A DNA stretch of 51,636 nt from Oscillospiraceae bacterium (GTDB lineage: Bacteria; Bacillota; Clostridia; Oscillospirales; Ruminococcaceae). The position numbers and the translations under genes are program-made. Within the stretch, counting starts at the first letter, position 1; each line of letters starts with the position of its first letter. Under the pieces are notes generated by a model that saw only the letters and a program-made list of their open reading frames with translations, had not been told where the DNA came from and did not search any database. This document shows positions 6,998 through 15,093 of this stretch, piece after piece. The stretch is taken from the NCBI GenBank assembly GCA_016295145.1, contig JAEDLR010000006.1, forward strand, positions 1-51,636, given 5' to 3'.

Positions 6998-8596
6998 ATG
7001 AGAGCCATTTGCCAACGTATTCGGATACTGATGAGCGCCTTTTTGATGATTGCAGCCATTCTTTTGTGGCAGTTGTGCCGTATCCTGACCAATCAGGATA
7101 CGCTACTGGCAGGATACGGGCAGGGGAGCTATGTGCTTGAAATCCCTGTATCTACAGGCACGATTTATGATCGCAATTTTGTGCGTCTGACCAATACCGA
7201 TACCAAGTATTATGCCATTGTGCATCCTACAGCGGATGCGGTGGCAGCGTTATTCACCAAAGTAAAAGATCTTGAGGCATTGCGCAATGCTGCACAGCGC
7301 GGCAAACCTTTTTTCTGCGAAGTAACAGATGATGACATAATACACCCTGATATCCGCGTAATTGCTGTCTCCGCGCCCAAGGAGGGGACACAGCTGGCAC
7401 AGCATCTGATTGGTTACCGCAAGGAGGGCGAGGGGGTTACTGGGCTGGAATCTGCCTGTAATGATTGGCTGCGTTCCTGCGATGCCATTGCAAGGCTGGA
7501 GTGTACCGTCAATGCAACCGGTGTGATGCTGCCAGGATTGGATAATACCCTCTATCGTGATGGGGGTGGAGCAGGGGGCATTATCACCACACTGGATACA
7601 GGGGTACAATCCATTGCAGAGGCTGCACTTGCCAAAGCAGAGGCCAACGGTGCTGCTGTCGTACTCAATATTCATACAGGAGAAATTGTCGCGATGGCAA
7701 GTCTCCCTGTGTATGATCCCAATCACCTTGCTGATTATCTTGATGATACGGATGCGCCGTTTATGAATCGGGCGCTTGCTGCGTACAGTGTCGGGTCGGT
7801 GTTTAAACTGGTAGTCGCATCCGCTGCGCTGGAAGAGGGCCTTGGGGCGAATTATGTCTATCACTGCACCGGAAAAACACGGATTTACGGGCAGGTATTC
7901 CGCTGCCATACCCACTGTGGTCACGGCTTGTTGGATCTGCAAAACGCGCTGACCGTTTCGTGCAACCCTTATTTTATATCGCTTGGACGATACATGACCG
8001 CTCAGCAGCTTGCAGATACCGCGAAATCTTTTGGATTCGGACAAAGTATTGTGCTTGCAGACGGAATACGCTCAGCGGCAGGGTATCTGCAAACAAAAGA
8101 CGAACTGGACATCGAAGCAGAAAAAGCCAATTTCTGCTTTGGACAGGGTAAGCTGCTTGCAACGCCGCTGCAAGTCTCTGCGATGACTGCCTGTATTGCA
8201 AATGACGGTGTATACATTACACCACGCCTTTTGTTGGGAATGACAGAGGACGGCGAAAGCATGATGAATGCAACGGGTATGGATGCCAGACAGGTTATAT
8301 CGACAAAAACTGCGAAAAAAGTACAGCATCTGATGGTTACGGCACTGAATACCGCAGAAGATGCCAAGGGCTTGCCGTCTTTTACTACGGCAGGCGGAAA
8401 AACGTCCACTGCCCAAACGGGGAAGTATGATGAAAACGGCAATGAACTTTGCAACGGTTGGATGACAGGGTTTTACCCTGCTGTTGCACCACGATATGCT
8501 GTAACAGTAATGATCGAAAACGGCGGCTACGGCAATCAGTGTGCGGCACCTGTATTTCGAGAGATCATTGATACTATGGCAACCTCAGGTTACTGA
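6998..8596 (+). CDS. Class B penicillin-binding protein (transpeptidase, FtsI/SpoVD-PbpA type)
   Basis: ATG 6998 follows GGGAG with an 8-base spacer; ATG 6983 lies ahead of that site and is less likely. The 532-residue product has one N-terminal membrane anchor (about residues 9-28), then a short dimerisation region beginning VSTGTIYDRN, and a transpeptidase domain. The catalytic motifs are SVFK (Ser 267), SCN (321-323) and a third motif reading KTS (468-470) in place of the usual KTG, followed by TAQTG. Such enzymes crosslink peptidoglycan outside the membrane during septation, elongation or sporulation. The family is clear; which process cannot be decided. The gene overlaps the convergent amidase by 7 bases. 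Confidence 0.9.
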   Translation: MRAICQRIRILMSAFLMIAAILLWQLCRILTNQDTLLAGYGQGSYVLEIPVSTGTIYDRNFVRLTNTDTKYYAIVHPTADAVAALFTKVKDLEALRNAAQRGKPFFCEVTDDDIIHPDIRVIAVSAPKEGTQLAQHLIGYRKEGEGVTGLESACNDWLRSCDAIARLECTVNATGVMLPGLDNTLYRDGGGAGGIITTLDTGVQSIAEAALAKAEANGAAVVLNIHTGEIVAMASLPVYDPNHLADYLDDTDAPFMNRALAAYSVGSVFKLVVASAALEEGLGANYVYHCTGKTRIYGQVFRCHTHCGHGLLDLQNALTVSCNPYFISLGRYMTAQQLADTAKSFGFGQSIVLADGIRSAAGYLQTKDELDIEAEKANFCFGQGKLLATPLQVSAMTACIANDGVYITPRLLLGMTEDGESMMNATGMDARQVISTKTAKKVQHLMVTALNTAEDAKGLPSFTTAGGKTSTAQTGKYDENGNELCNGWMTGFYPAVAPRYAVTVMIENGGYGNQCAAPVFREIIDTMATSGY

Positions 8597-9339
8597 GTAC
8601 TGCCCACATTCACAAAATCACTGCTGACATATCCGCTTTTGCCTTGATAGCGTACCACATACCAGTTGCCGCTTTGACCATCAATGAACAGTTTGGCGCC
8701 ATTTGGCACAACGCCGATGATGGTGCCGTACATCGAGGGGTAACTCCGCAGATTCAGATTGCTGCCATCTGTGACGACAGTACCCAGTCGGGTTGGCGTG
8801 GGCTCGATAAACGGAATGCCGAAGTAGTCGGTCAGCGAGATGGTCAGATTCTTTGCAATTGCGTCCAGATTGCTCTGTAACCATGTTGCATCCTCGGGGT
8901 TGTCATGATACCCGAGTTCTGCCAGAACGGATACAGCGCGCGTCTGGGTCACTTCTCCGAGGCTTGTAGTTGGTCGTGGGGTAACATGATCGGGCAGTGG
9001 GTAGATATTCTTCATGTTATTGGATAGAATGGTGGCAAGCCGTTCGCTTTCATAACTGACAGGGGAGAAGTAAAAATCCACACCCCGCAGCTTTCCTGCA
9101 AACTGTTCCGGTGCGGCATTGGAATGCAGCGCAAGATGTACATCAAACCATCCTGCATTGGAATCGGCAATGGCACCCCCTACATTCCGTGCGGGATCGT
9201 TGCGTACATATTCAATGCCGGAGGCGCGCAGATACGGCTCCATGGCATCCGCAAGCTGATTCATGACTTTTTCCTCATTGCCGGTCGTGACATACGCGTT
9301 CCATTCTTGGGTAGACGGACTTAAAAAAACTTTTGGCAT
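8590..9339 (-). CDS. N-acetylmuramoyl-L-alanine amidase (Amidase_3) with C-terminal SH3 domain
   Basis: ATG 9339 follows AAGGGAG with an 8-base spacer, giving 249 residues. The N-terminal ~175 residues carry zinc-amidase landmarks: FLSPSTQEWN, HLALHSNAAP with the metal-binding His, and ELGYHDNPEDATWL with the catalytic Glu region. The C-terminal part is a bacterial SH3 domain (LNLRSYPSMYGTIIGVV, GKSGYVSSDFV) that usually binds cell wall. The enzyme would cut the bond between MurNAc and L-Ala. There is no signal peptide, so it is either exported otherwise, released by lysis, or acts in a mother-cell setting. Confidence 0.9.
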   Translation of the reverse strand: MPKVFLSPSTQEWNAYVTTGNEEKVMNQLADAMEPYLRASGIEYVRNDPARNVGGAIADSNAGWFDVHLALHSNAAPEQFAGKLRGVDFYFSPVSYESERLATILSNNMKNIYPLPDHVTPRPTTSLGEVTQTRAVSVLAELGYHDNPEDATWLQSNLDAIAKNLTISLTDYFGIPFIEPTPTRLGTVVTDGSNLNLRSYPSMYGTIIGVVPNGAKLFIDGQSGNWYVVRYQGKSGYVSSDFVNVGSTQ

Positions 9340-9416
9340 ACCGATTGCTCCCTTCAACCTTAGATGATATATCTTATGCAGTTGCTGTGCTTTTGTGTTC
9401 CGTTTTGCGAAAAAGC

Positions 9417-9445
9417 TTGCAATTTTTTCTGTTTTGTAGTATACT
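9417..9445 (+). promoter_or_regulatory. Promoter of the two-component system
   Basis: TTGCAA (9417-9422), 17-base spacer, TATACT (9440-9445), about 35 bases before the response regulator start. Confidence 0.7.
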
Positions 9446-9480
9446 GATAGCAGAAATAGAATGTGAAAGGAGTCTAGGCT

Positions 9481-10155
9481 ATGCGCATTTTGCTTGTTGA
9501 AGATGAAGTCGGTCTTTCCGATGCGCTTGTGCAGATTTTTCATAAGAACAAATACATTGTTGACGCTTGCTATGACGGTGAATCCGGGCTTGACAATGCA
9601 CTCTCTGATATTTATGATATGATCGTTCTGGATGTAATGCTGCCAAAAATAAACGGTCTGGATGTCCTGCGTGAAATTCGCCGAAAAAAGCTTACTACCC
9701 CTGTGCTTCTACTCACCGCAAAGGATACTGTTGCCGATAAAGTAGCAGGTCTGGATGTGGGCGCGGATGATTATCTCACGAAACCTTTTTCTACCGATGA
9801 ATTGCTTGCGCGTATTCGTTCGCTGTACCGCAGAAAGTATAATGTGATTTGTGATAACGCCCTGCATTGGAGCGACCTTACGCTGAATCTTTCCACATAT
9901 GAGCTGTTCTGCGGCGAACATTCGCTGAAACTGGGACTGAAAGAATTTTCTATGATGGAACTCTTTATGAAGAATGGAAGCACGATTCTATCCAAAGATA
10001 CATTGATTGTACGCATCTGGGGCTATGAATCCGATGCCGAGAACAATAATGTTGAGGTCTATGTCAGCTTTTTGCGCAAGAAACTGGCGCATCTGCACTC
10101 CAAAGTGGTTATTAAGACCGTGCGGGGCGTGGGTTATTGTCTGGAAGAACATTGA
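9481..10155 (+). CDS. OmpR/PhoB-family response regulator
   Basis: ATG 9481 follows AAAGGAG. The 224 residues form a receiver domain with acidic residues near the start (VEDEV), phospho-acceptor Asp 51 in VLDVMLPKI and Lys 101 in TKPFS, and a winged-helix DNA-binding domain (KEFSMMELFMKNG, VYVSFLRKKL, IKTVRGVGYCLEEH). It is phosphorylated by the kinase 39 bases downstream. Regulated genes cannot be told; the flippase behind the kinase is one candidate. Confidence 0.94.
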   Translation: MRILLVEDEVGLSDALVQIFHKNKYIVDACYDGESGLDNALSDIYDMIVLDVMLPKINGLDVLREIRRKKLTTPVLLLTAKDTVADKVAGLDVGADDYLTKPFSTDELLARIRSLYRRKYNVICDNALHWSDLTLNLSTYELFCGEHSLKLGLKEFSMMELFMKNGSTILSKDTLIVRIWGYESDAENNNVEVYVSFLRKKLAHLHSKVVIKTVRGVGYCLEEH

Positions 10156-10194
10156 CAGGGCAACGAAAGATCACTGAAAAAAGGGGGATGCCGC

Positions 10195-11880
10195 ATGATA
10201 CAAAAGCTGCGACGCAGATATTTTCTGGCAAATATGACACTGCTTTCCGGTGCGCTGCTCATCGCGCTGACGGTTTTGTTTGCGTTGATGTACCGCGCGG
10301 AAGTCCAGTCCTCCTATGATATGATGAGCGAAATGCTCTCCCGGAATGATCTGCAGGGAGAAGCACATTCTGTGATTGCGCCAATGGCGCAAACCAACGA
10401 TATGGGCAGCAATGGCGTATATCAGACAATGCCTGATACTGATGCGCAATCTATGACTTTCACCACATTGACTACTTTGCAGGAAGAATCATATCCCAAC
10501 GATGATGATCGGGAAAATCACAGGGGATATCATTTTCCGCCCTACTGGGATGAGTGGTGGAACGACAATCCGCCTCCTCCTCCGCCGCCTCCCGGCTATT
10601 GGGAAACAACAACCGTTCCCACTATGCCGCCTCCTCCGCATATATCCACTGCGGAGACTTCCAAAGAGCCTCCTCCTGAGGCGACAGCACCGCCTACTAT
10701 ACCGTCTGTTTCGACATCTTCCACAGAGACAACAACCGCAATAACGGTGACGCAATCGACACCGCCCATTACGACCAGCTCCTCTGCTACCACTGTAACA
10801 ACCACCACCCAAAAGCAATTGACAGCACCGCAGGAGGGTTCCTATGTACCGGATGCATTGATGGCTGAGGTGCTGCCCAACGGTCAGGTCTCTGCATATC
10901 TTGGCAACCGTAATGATGCTGCTGCCGGTGAGGATCTGAAGACCGTCAACAGTGCCATATCCGAGATCCATGACAAGGGCAGGGAAAGTGGCACTGTGAA
11001 AATCAATGATGTGCCTTACCGCTATATGCTGCAAGCTTCGCCTACAGGCGGATATCAGATGGTGCTGCTGAGCCGCACATTGGAGCTTTCCATGCTCAGC
11101 CGGATGTTGCTGCTGGTTGTTACGCTTGCTGTTTTTGGTTTGGCTTGTATGTTTGCAATCAGTATGCTACTTGCAAATTGGACAGTTCGTCCCATCGCTC
11201 TTGCGTGGGAAAAGCAGAAACAGTTTGTCGCTGATGCATCCCATGAATTGAAAACACCTCTGGCTGTCATTTCCGCCAATACGGAGGTTGTACTTGCCAA
11301 TCCCTACGATACTGTCACAGAGCAGAGTAAGTGGCTTAATTATATCAAATCGGAAACCATGCGTATGTCAAAGCTCATCACCAATCTGCTGACCGTTGCG
11401 CGCATGGATCACAGCAAAGAGAAAGAATCTTGCGCACTGCTCAATTTCCATGAACTGATTGCAAATGTCTGCCTGGTATTTGAGCCAATCATTTTTGAAA
11501 ACGGCAAGACGCTGAATACCGTTTTACAGCGGAATGTCATGCTGCACGGCGATGAGGATAATCTCAAACAGTTGCTCTCCATCCTGTTGGATAATGCGGT
11601 ACTGCACTCCACGGCAGGTGCGGATATTACTGTGACGCTGTCCAGAGATGCCCAGGGGAAGATCCGATTGGCGGTAGCCAATACTGCAAAAGATATTCCG
11701 CCGGAGGAGCTTTCACATCTGTTTGAACGATTCTACCGTCTGGATCATGTGGGCAGTCCCAATGGTTCAGGGCTGGGGCTTAGCATCGCAAAAAGCATTG
11801 TTGAGGATATGAACGGTGTATTGACCGTGCATAGCGAAAACAGTGTTGTGACATTTGTAGCAACCTTCCCGAACGCATAA
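10195..11880 (+). CDS. Sensor histidine kinase with Pro/Thr-rich extracellular domain
   Basis: Start ATG 10195, 561 residues. Membrane helix 1 is about residues 14-34 and helix 2 about 299-328, enclosing an outside domain of about 260 residues. Within it, residues about 122-206 are a striking low-complexity stretch: a run of prolines (PPPPPPPGYWE) then many Thr, Ser and Pro. It is followed by a HAMP-like WTVRPIALAWE, a HisKA box ASHELKTPL with phospho-His 350, and an ATPase domain (LLDNAVLHS, GSGLGLSIAKS). The kinase half is standard. The outer stretch resembles a mucin-like or wall-spanning linker and is unusual in a sensor. The signal is unknown. Confidence 0.93.
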   Translation: MIQKLRRRYFLANMTLLSGALLIALTVLFALMYRAEVQSSYDMMSEMLSRNDLQGEAHSVIAPMAQTNDMGSNGVYQTMPDTDAQSMTFTTLTTLQEESYPNDDDRENHRGYHFPPYWDEWWNDNPPPPPPPPGYWETTTVPTMPPPPHISTAETSKEPPPEATAPPTIPSVSTSSTETTTAITVTQSTPPITTSSSATTVTTTTQKQLTAPQEGSYVPDALMAEVLPNGQVSAYLGNRNDAAAGEDLKTVNSAISEIHDKGRESGTVKINDVPYRYMLQASPTGGYQMVLLSRTLELSMLSRMLLLVVTLAVFGLACMFAISMLLANWTVRPIALAWEKQKQFVADASHELKTPLAVISANTEVVLANPYDTVTEQSKWLNYIKSETMRMSKLITNLLTVARMDHSKEKESCALLNFHELIANVCLVFEPIIFENGKTLNTVLQRNVMLHGDEDNLKQLLSILLDNAVLHSTAGADITVTLSRDAQGKIRLAVANTAKDIPPEELSHLFERFYRLDHVGSPNGSGLGLSIAKSIVEDMNGVLTVHSENSVVTFVATFPNA

Positions 11881-11885
11881 ATTCT

Positions 11886-11926
11886 AAAATCACCTTGGTG
11901 CACATAGTATGTACCGAGGTGATTTT
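11886..11926 (+). promoter_or_regulatory. Long hairpin that contains the flippase ribosome site
   Basis: AAAATCACCTTGGT pairs with ACCGAGGTGATTTT (15 bp including two G-T pairs, 11-base loop). It begins 5 bases after the kinase stop and ends in TTTT, so it can act as a terminator. The right arm also holds GAGGTGAT, an excellent ribosome site for the GTG start at 11928, so the hairpin would hide it. Confidence 0.75.
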
Positions 11927-11927
11927 C

Positions 11928-13454
11928 GTGTCCGAGCATAGTATTCACACCAAGGGCGGAATGTCGCGCACAGCAGCCATTTTGAGTGCGTTTTCGGTGA
12001 GCTTGCAGCTATTTGGCCTGCTGCTGAATGTTTTTCTGACAAAGCGGTTGGGGGCTGCTTCTGTTGGCATGATAACCCTGATGAGTTCCTTTTACAGCCT
12101 TGCTTGTGTATTTACCGGTGGCAGCGGATTCATTGCAACCAGTCGGTTTCTTTCAGAAGAACTGGGGGCACAGGGTGATACGCGAAAGGTATTTCGCTAT
12201 ATTTTGCGGTTTTGTTTCTCGCTGAGTATCCCTGCGGCCATTGTGCTGTTGATCTTCCCCACACAAATCGTTCATCTGATCTCCCATGAAGCCATCGGCG
12301 CAACAGCAATCCGTCTGTTAGGAATTTCCTTGCCGGTTGCTGCATTCTATGCCTGCTGTAAGGGCCGGTGCTATGCCTATCAGCGCGTTTATCTGCCTGC
12401 CATTGCGGAGTGCATCGAATTTGTACTGCGCGCAGCGATACTGGCATTTGCAACTGAATTCTTGATTCCAAAGGGAAGTATATCGCTGTTAAGTGCCTTT
12501 GCACTGTCCATGCTCGTTGGGCAGGGGAGTGCTGCATTGTTTTTGTTTTTTGCCCGTGTACCGTATGCGTCCGGAGCGAATACTTGTACCATCACCTTTC
12601 GACACCTGCTGCGTCAGCTTCTACCGATTTTATCAAATGCCTGTCTGGTGTCACTGCTCAGCAGCACAAACGATGCTCTGGTGCCGCTGACATTATTGCA
12701 ATACGGTAACAGTACCGATGAGGCGCTATCCCAATTCGGTGAGTTTGAAGCAATTATTATTCCAGCATTGTTTTTCCCCTCGGTGGTGCAATGCTGTATG
12801 TCCGGATTACTTGTGCCTACCCTATCGAAGCTACAAGCACTAGGGGACGAAGACGGCATCCGCAAAACGACCCAGCGAGTGCTGGAACAGACTGTTGGAT
12901 TCTCTCTGTTTGCTGTGCTGATATTTGCATTGTTCGGGCACACCATCGGCAGCTTTCTCGGCGGAGATGCTTTTGCAGGATCAGTGCTTTGTAAAATGGC
13001 ACCCATTATCCCCTTTATTTATATTGAGATCATTCTGGAGGGGGTACTGCGCGGTATTGGTAAACAAGGCTTTTCCTCGCTCAATTATCTTGCAGAATAC
13101 ACCGTACGCATTTCCGTTTTGCTGATTTGTGTTCCCCTGTTTGGTTTCTATGGCATCATTGCCTCGTATTTGGCTTGTAATCTTGTAGGAAACGCCGTAC
13201 GGATGTTTTTCGTATTCCGTACCACGGGGTTGCGTCCCTCGTGGAAACGCATTCTGGTACGCCCTGCATTCACCCTGTTGATTGCTTGGCAATGCACTGC
13301 GCTGCTGCTGTTTGTGTTTCGTGGGCAGCTGCTTGGGGATACGCTTTATTTTGCATTGTTCACGATCATTTGCGGGTTATTGGATTTGTTTCTGTTGCGT
13401 ATTCTGGAGCAATTGCCTGCTGCAAAGAAAAAGACAGAAATCATACCTGCATAA
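11928..13454 (+). CDS. Lipid-linked oligosaccharide flippase-like protein (SpoVB/MurJ, MOP superfamily)
   Basis: GTG 11928 lies just behind GAGGTGAT; ATG-like starts further upstream lack a ribosome site. The 508-residue product has about fourteen hydrophobic helices and the typical opening of SpoVB-type proteins: LNVFLTKRLGAASVGMITLM, then GGSGFIATSRFLSEE. Proteins of this group flip lipid-linked precursors across the membrane (lipid II for MurJ, spore or capsule intermediates for SpoVB). Nothing sequence-based separates these roles here. It follows the two-component system directly and its translation start is buried in the hairpin at 11886-11926. Confidence 0.85.
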   Translation: MSEHSIHTKGGMSRTAAILSAFSVSLQLFGLLLNVFLTKRLGAASVGMITLMSSFYSLACVFTGGSGFIATSRFLSEELGAQGDTRKVFRYILRFCFSLSIPAAIVLLIFPTQIVHLISHEAIGATAIRLLGISLPVAAFYACCKGRCYAYQRVYLPAIAECIEFVLRAAILAFATEFLIPKGSISLLSAFALSMLVGQGSAALFLFFARVPYASGANTCTITFRHLLRQLLPILSNACLVSLLSSTNDALVPLTLLQYGNSTDEALSQFGEFEAIIIPALFFPSVVQCCMSGLLVPTLSKLQALGDEDGIRKTTQRVLEQTVGFSLFAVLIFALFGHTIGSFLGGDAFAGSVLCKMAPIIPFIYIEIILEGVLRGIGKQGFSSLNYLAEYTVRISVLLICVPLFGFYGIIASYLACNLVGNAVRMFFVFRTTGLRPSWKRILVRPAFTLLIAWQCTALLLFVFRGQLLGDTLYFALFTIICGLLDLFLLRILEQLPAAKKKTEIIPA

Positions 13455-13458
13455 CTAT

Positions 13459-13492
13459 AAGAGCGTCCAGACAAAGCATCTGAACGCTCTTT
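13459..13492 (+). terminator. Terminator after the flippase gene
   Basis: AGAGCGTCCAGA pairs with TCTGAACGCTCT with one mismatch and a 7-base loop, followed by a short T-run. It starts 5 bases after the stop codon. Confidence 0.8.
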
Positions 13493-13580
13493 GCAATTGT
13501 ACCGTTACGGGCATACCAGTCACCTATCGTTCCGACTTCAAAATCATAGGAAAACGCAAAATGTATTTCATATAGCAAAA

Positions 13581-13895
13581 TCATGTGAAGCAGGGGAGTA
13601 TCAACATGGTGAGATACGCCGCAAGGGTAGCGCAAAGTGCAACCACGATCAATGAGCATTTCTTGTATGCGAGAATGACAGCGACTGCTGTACCAACTGC
13701 CGCCGATGGGATATCCCCTGTGGCATAGAAAACCGATGGCATCGTCATGGCACTCAGCACGGTATAAGGAATATAGTACAGAAAACTTTTGATATGACGG
13801 TTGGTGATTTTTTTGCGGAAAAACGCAAAGGGAATCATGCGAATCAGATAGGTTGTAACCGCCATAATCGTTATACAAATCAAAACATATTGCAT
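13581..13895 (-). CDS. azlD: Branched-chain amino acid exporter small subunit AzlD
   Basis: ATG 13895 lies 6-7 bases from AGGAGG; the ATG at 13901, which overlaps the azlC stop as ATGA, touches the ribosome site and is less likely. The 104 residues form about four membrane helices with the family pattern VTTYLIRMIPFAFF and YYIPYTVLSAMTMPS. AzlD pairs with AzlC, encoded directly upstream, to export leucine-type amino acids and analogues across the membrane. Confidence 0.93.
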   Translation of the reverse strand: MQYVLICITIMAVTTYLIRMIPFAFFRKKITNRHIKSFLYYIPYTVLSAMTMPSVFYATGDIPSAAVGTAVAVILAYKKCSLIVVALCATLAAYLTMLILPCFT

Positions 13896-13897
13896 GG

Positions 13898-14602
13898 TCA
13901 TTCCTCCTGTTCGTTATCATTATCATCTACAGGAAAGAAGTATGCCGCAACCAATGCTGCGATCACTGCGCAAATAATCATTGCAAATCCGGCAGAGATA
14001 AATTCTGCGAAATCATATAACAAAATGCTAAGAATTGCAGAAATCAAGACTGCAATCAAAATACCGCGGGATTGGCGCGCAGGCGGAATGATGATCGCCA
14101 AGAACATACCATATAAAGAGATATTCAGCGCATTGGCGATGGATTGCGGTAACAGTGTTCCGGCTGCGGCACCGAGGTAAGTGCCGCTGACCCATCCAAG
14201 GAATGCAATGAGAATCATGCCGTATAAATACATGGGCTTGATTTGCGTAGGCTGAATGGATGATACAGCAAAAATTTCATCTGTGATGCCAAATGATGCC
14301 AACAGACGCTGCGGCAGATGAAAGCTTTTATGGGTTTTCTGAGACAAAGCAAGGCTCATCAGTGCGTAACGAATATTGATCACAACTTCGGCTAACAATA
14401 ATTCAAAGTAACTTGCATGTGCGGCAATCAGACCCACGCCGGCAACCTGACCAGCGGATGTCAGATTGGTAACAGAAATCAGAACGGTTTGCCATATGGT
14501 AAGCCCAGATTGTACCGCCATGATACCAAAACTAAATGACACTGAGAGATATCCTAATGCAATGGAGATACCATGCCGGATACCGCGCCAGAATTCTTTC
14601 AT
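13898..14602 (-). CDS. azlC: Branched-chain amino acid permease large subunit AzlC
   Basis: ATG 14602 follows AAAGGA with a 6-base spacer, 234 residues. It shows the AzlC signature GIRHGISIALGYLSVSFSFG near the N-terminus, LTSAGQVAG, and NIRYALMSLALSQK, with several hydrophobic helices. It forms a two-gene unit with azlD. An 80-base leader with an inverted repeat sits between its promoter and the start codon, suggesting repression by a nearby-acting DNA-binding protein. Confidence 0.95.
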   Translation of the reverse strand: MKEFWRGIRHGISIALGYLSVSFSFGIMAVQSGLTIWQTVLISVTNLTSAGQVAGVGLIAAHASYFELLLAEVVINIRYALMSLALSQKTHKSFHLPQRLLASFGITDEIFAVSSIQPTQIKPMYLYGMILIAFLGWVSGTYLGAAAGTLLPQSIANALNISLYGMFLAIIIPPARQSRGILIAVLISAILSILLYDFAEFISAGFAMIICAVIAALVAAYFFPVDDNDNEQEE

Positions 14603-14634
14603 ACAATGTCCTTTCACGAAAAATCGAAGTGCGA

Positions 14635-14662
14635 ATTGCACCAAATTACGATTAGGTGCAAT
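14635..14662. repeat. Inverted repeat in the azlCD leader, candidate operator
   Basis: ATTGCACC (14635-14642) and GGTGCAAT (14655-14662) are perfect 8-bp arms around a 12-base spacer. They lie just downstream of the expected azlC transcription start. Confidence 0.6.
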
Positions 14663-14687
14663 AAGATGCGCAACTCACCTAGCAAGT

Positions 14688-14716
14688 ATTATACTACAAA
14701 ACGTGGAAAATGTCAA
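14688..14716 (-). promoter_or_regulatory. Promoter of azlCD
   Basis: Minus strand TTGACA (14716-14711), 17-base spacer, TATAAT (14693-14688): a full consensus promoter. The -35 box also lies in a small inverted repeat TGTCA/TGACA at 14711-14724. Confidence 0.88.
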
Positions 14717-14768
14717 ATCTGACAAGACCAGAAACCATATAACGGAAGGGATTTGAAAATGCATAACA

Positions 14769-14825
14769 GCATATCATGTGGGTACACTTTATGTGGGGTT
14801 ATTATCCCCGCACGATTTGATATGC
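14769..14825 (+). promoter_or_regulatory. Structured leader upstream of the Asn/Gln-rich miniprotein
   Basis: GCATATCA (14769-14776) pairs with TGATATGC (14818-14825), enclosing a hairpin TGTGGGG (14792-14798) / CCCCGCA (14806-14812) with a TTATTAT loop and one G-T pair. The outer stem ends 6 bases before the GGAG ribosome site. No known riboswitch is recognised. Confidence 0.45.
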
Positions 14826-14844
14826 AGAAATGGAGATTTGGTAT

Positions 14845-15015
14845 ATGAAACAGCAGAACGAGCAGCGCAATGCAAATAATGCGTACAATCAGCAGCAGAG
14901 CAACAGCCAGAACAAAAAAAACAACAACTATGAAAACAAGAAGAACGGCGAATCTCAGAACGAAAAGCTGAACAATGCTGACCTGCATCTGAACAACAAT
15001 CCCCAGGCACACTAA
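14845..15015 (+). CDS. Asn/Gln-rich 56-residue protein
   Basis: ATG 14845 lies 9 bases after GGAG at 14832-14835. Of 56 residues, 18 are Asn and 9 Gln, with Lys, Glu and Ser making most of the rest; there is no Cys, Trp, membrane segment or signal peptide. It opens MKQQNEQRNANNAYNQQQ. The make-up resembles gamma-type small acid-soluble spore proteins, which are Asn/Gln-rich and disordered, but I see no family motif, so this is a guess. A ribosome site, a structured leader and a hairpin just after the stop support a real gene. Confidence 0.65.
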   Translation: MKQQNEQRNANNAYNQQQSNSQNKKNNNYENKKNGESQNEKLNNADLHLNNNPQAH

Positions 15016-15033
15016 CCGTCACAGAACCGAAAA

Positions 15034-15062
15034 ACGGCACACACCCAATCGGTGTGTGCCGT
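15034..15062 (-). terminator. Terminator of the serine operon, shared with the miniprotein gene
   Basis: A 12-bp perfect stem ACGGCACACACC / GGTGTGTGCCGT with a 5-base loop. On the minus strand it is followed by TTTTT, downstream of serA; on the plus strand it follows the miniprotein stop but has little T-run. Confidence 0.85.
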
Positions 15063-15093
15063 TACATAGCGTATGCCCATCAGCGATCAGCAA

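Noticed and set aside
9361..9396. A sigma-K-like promoter (AC-N16-CATAAGATA, minus strand) for the amidase gene
   Set aside because: The match is short and degenerate and expected by chance; no other sporulation evidence supports it here.
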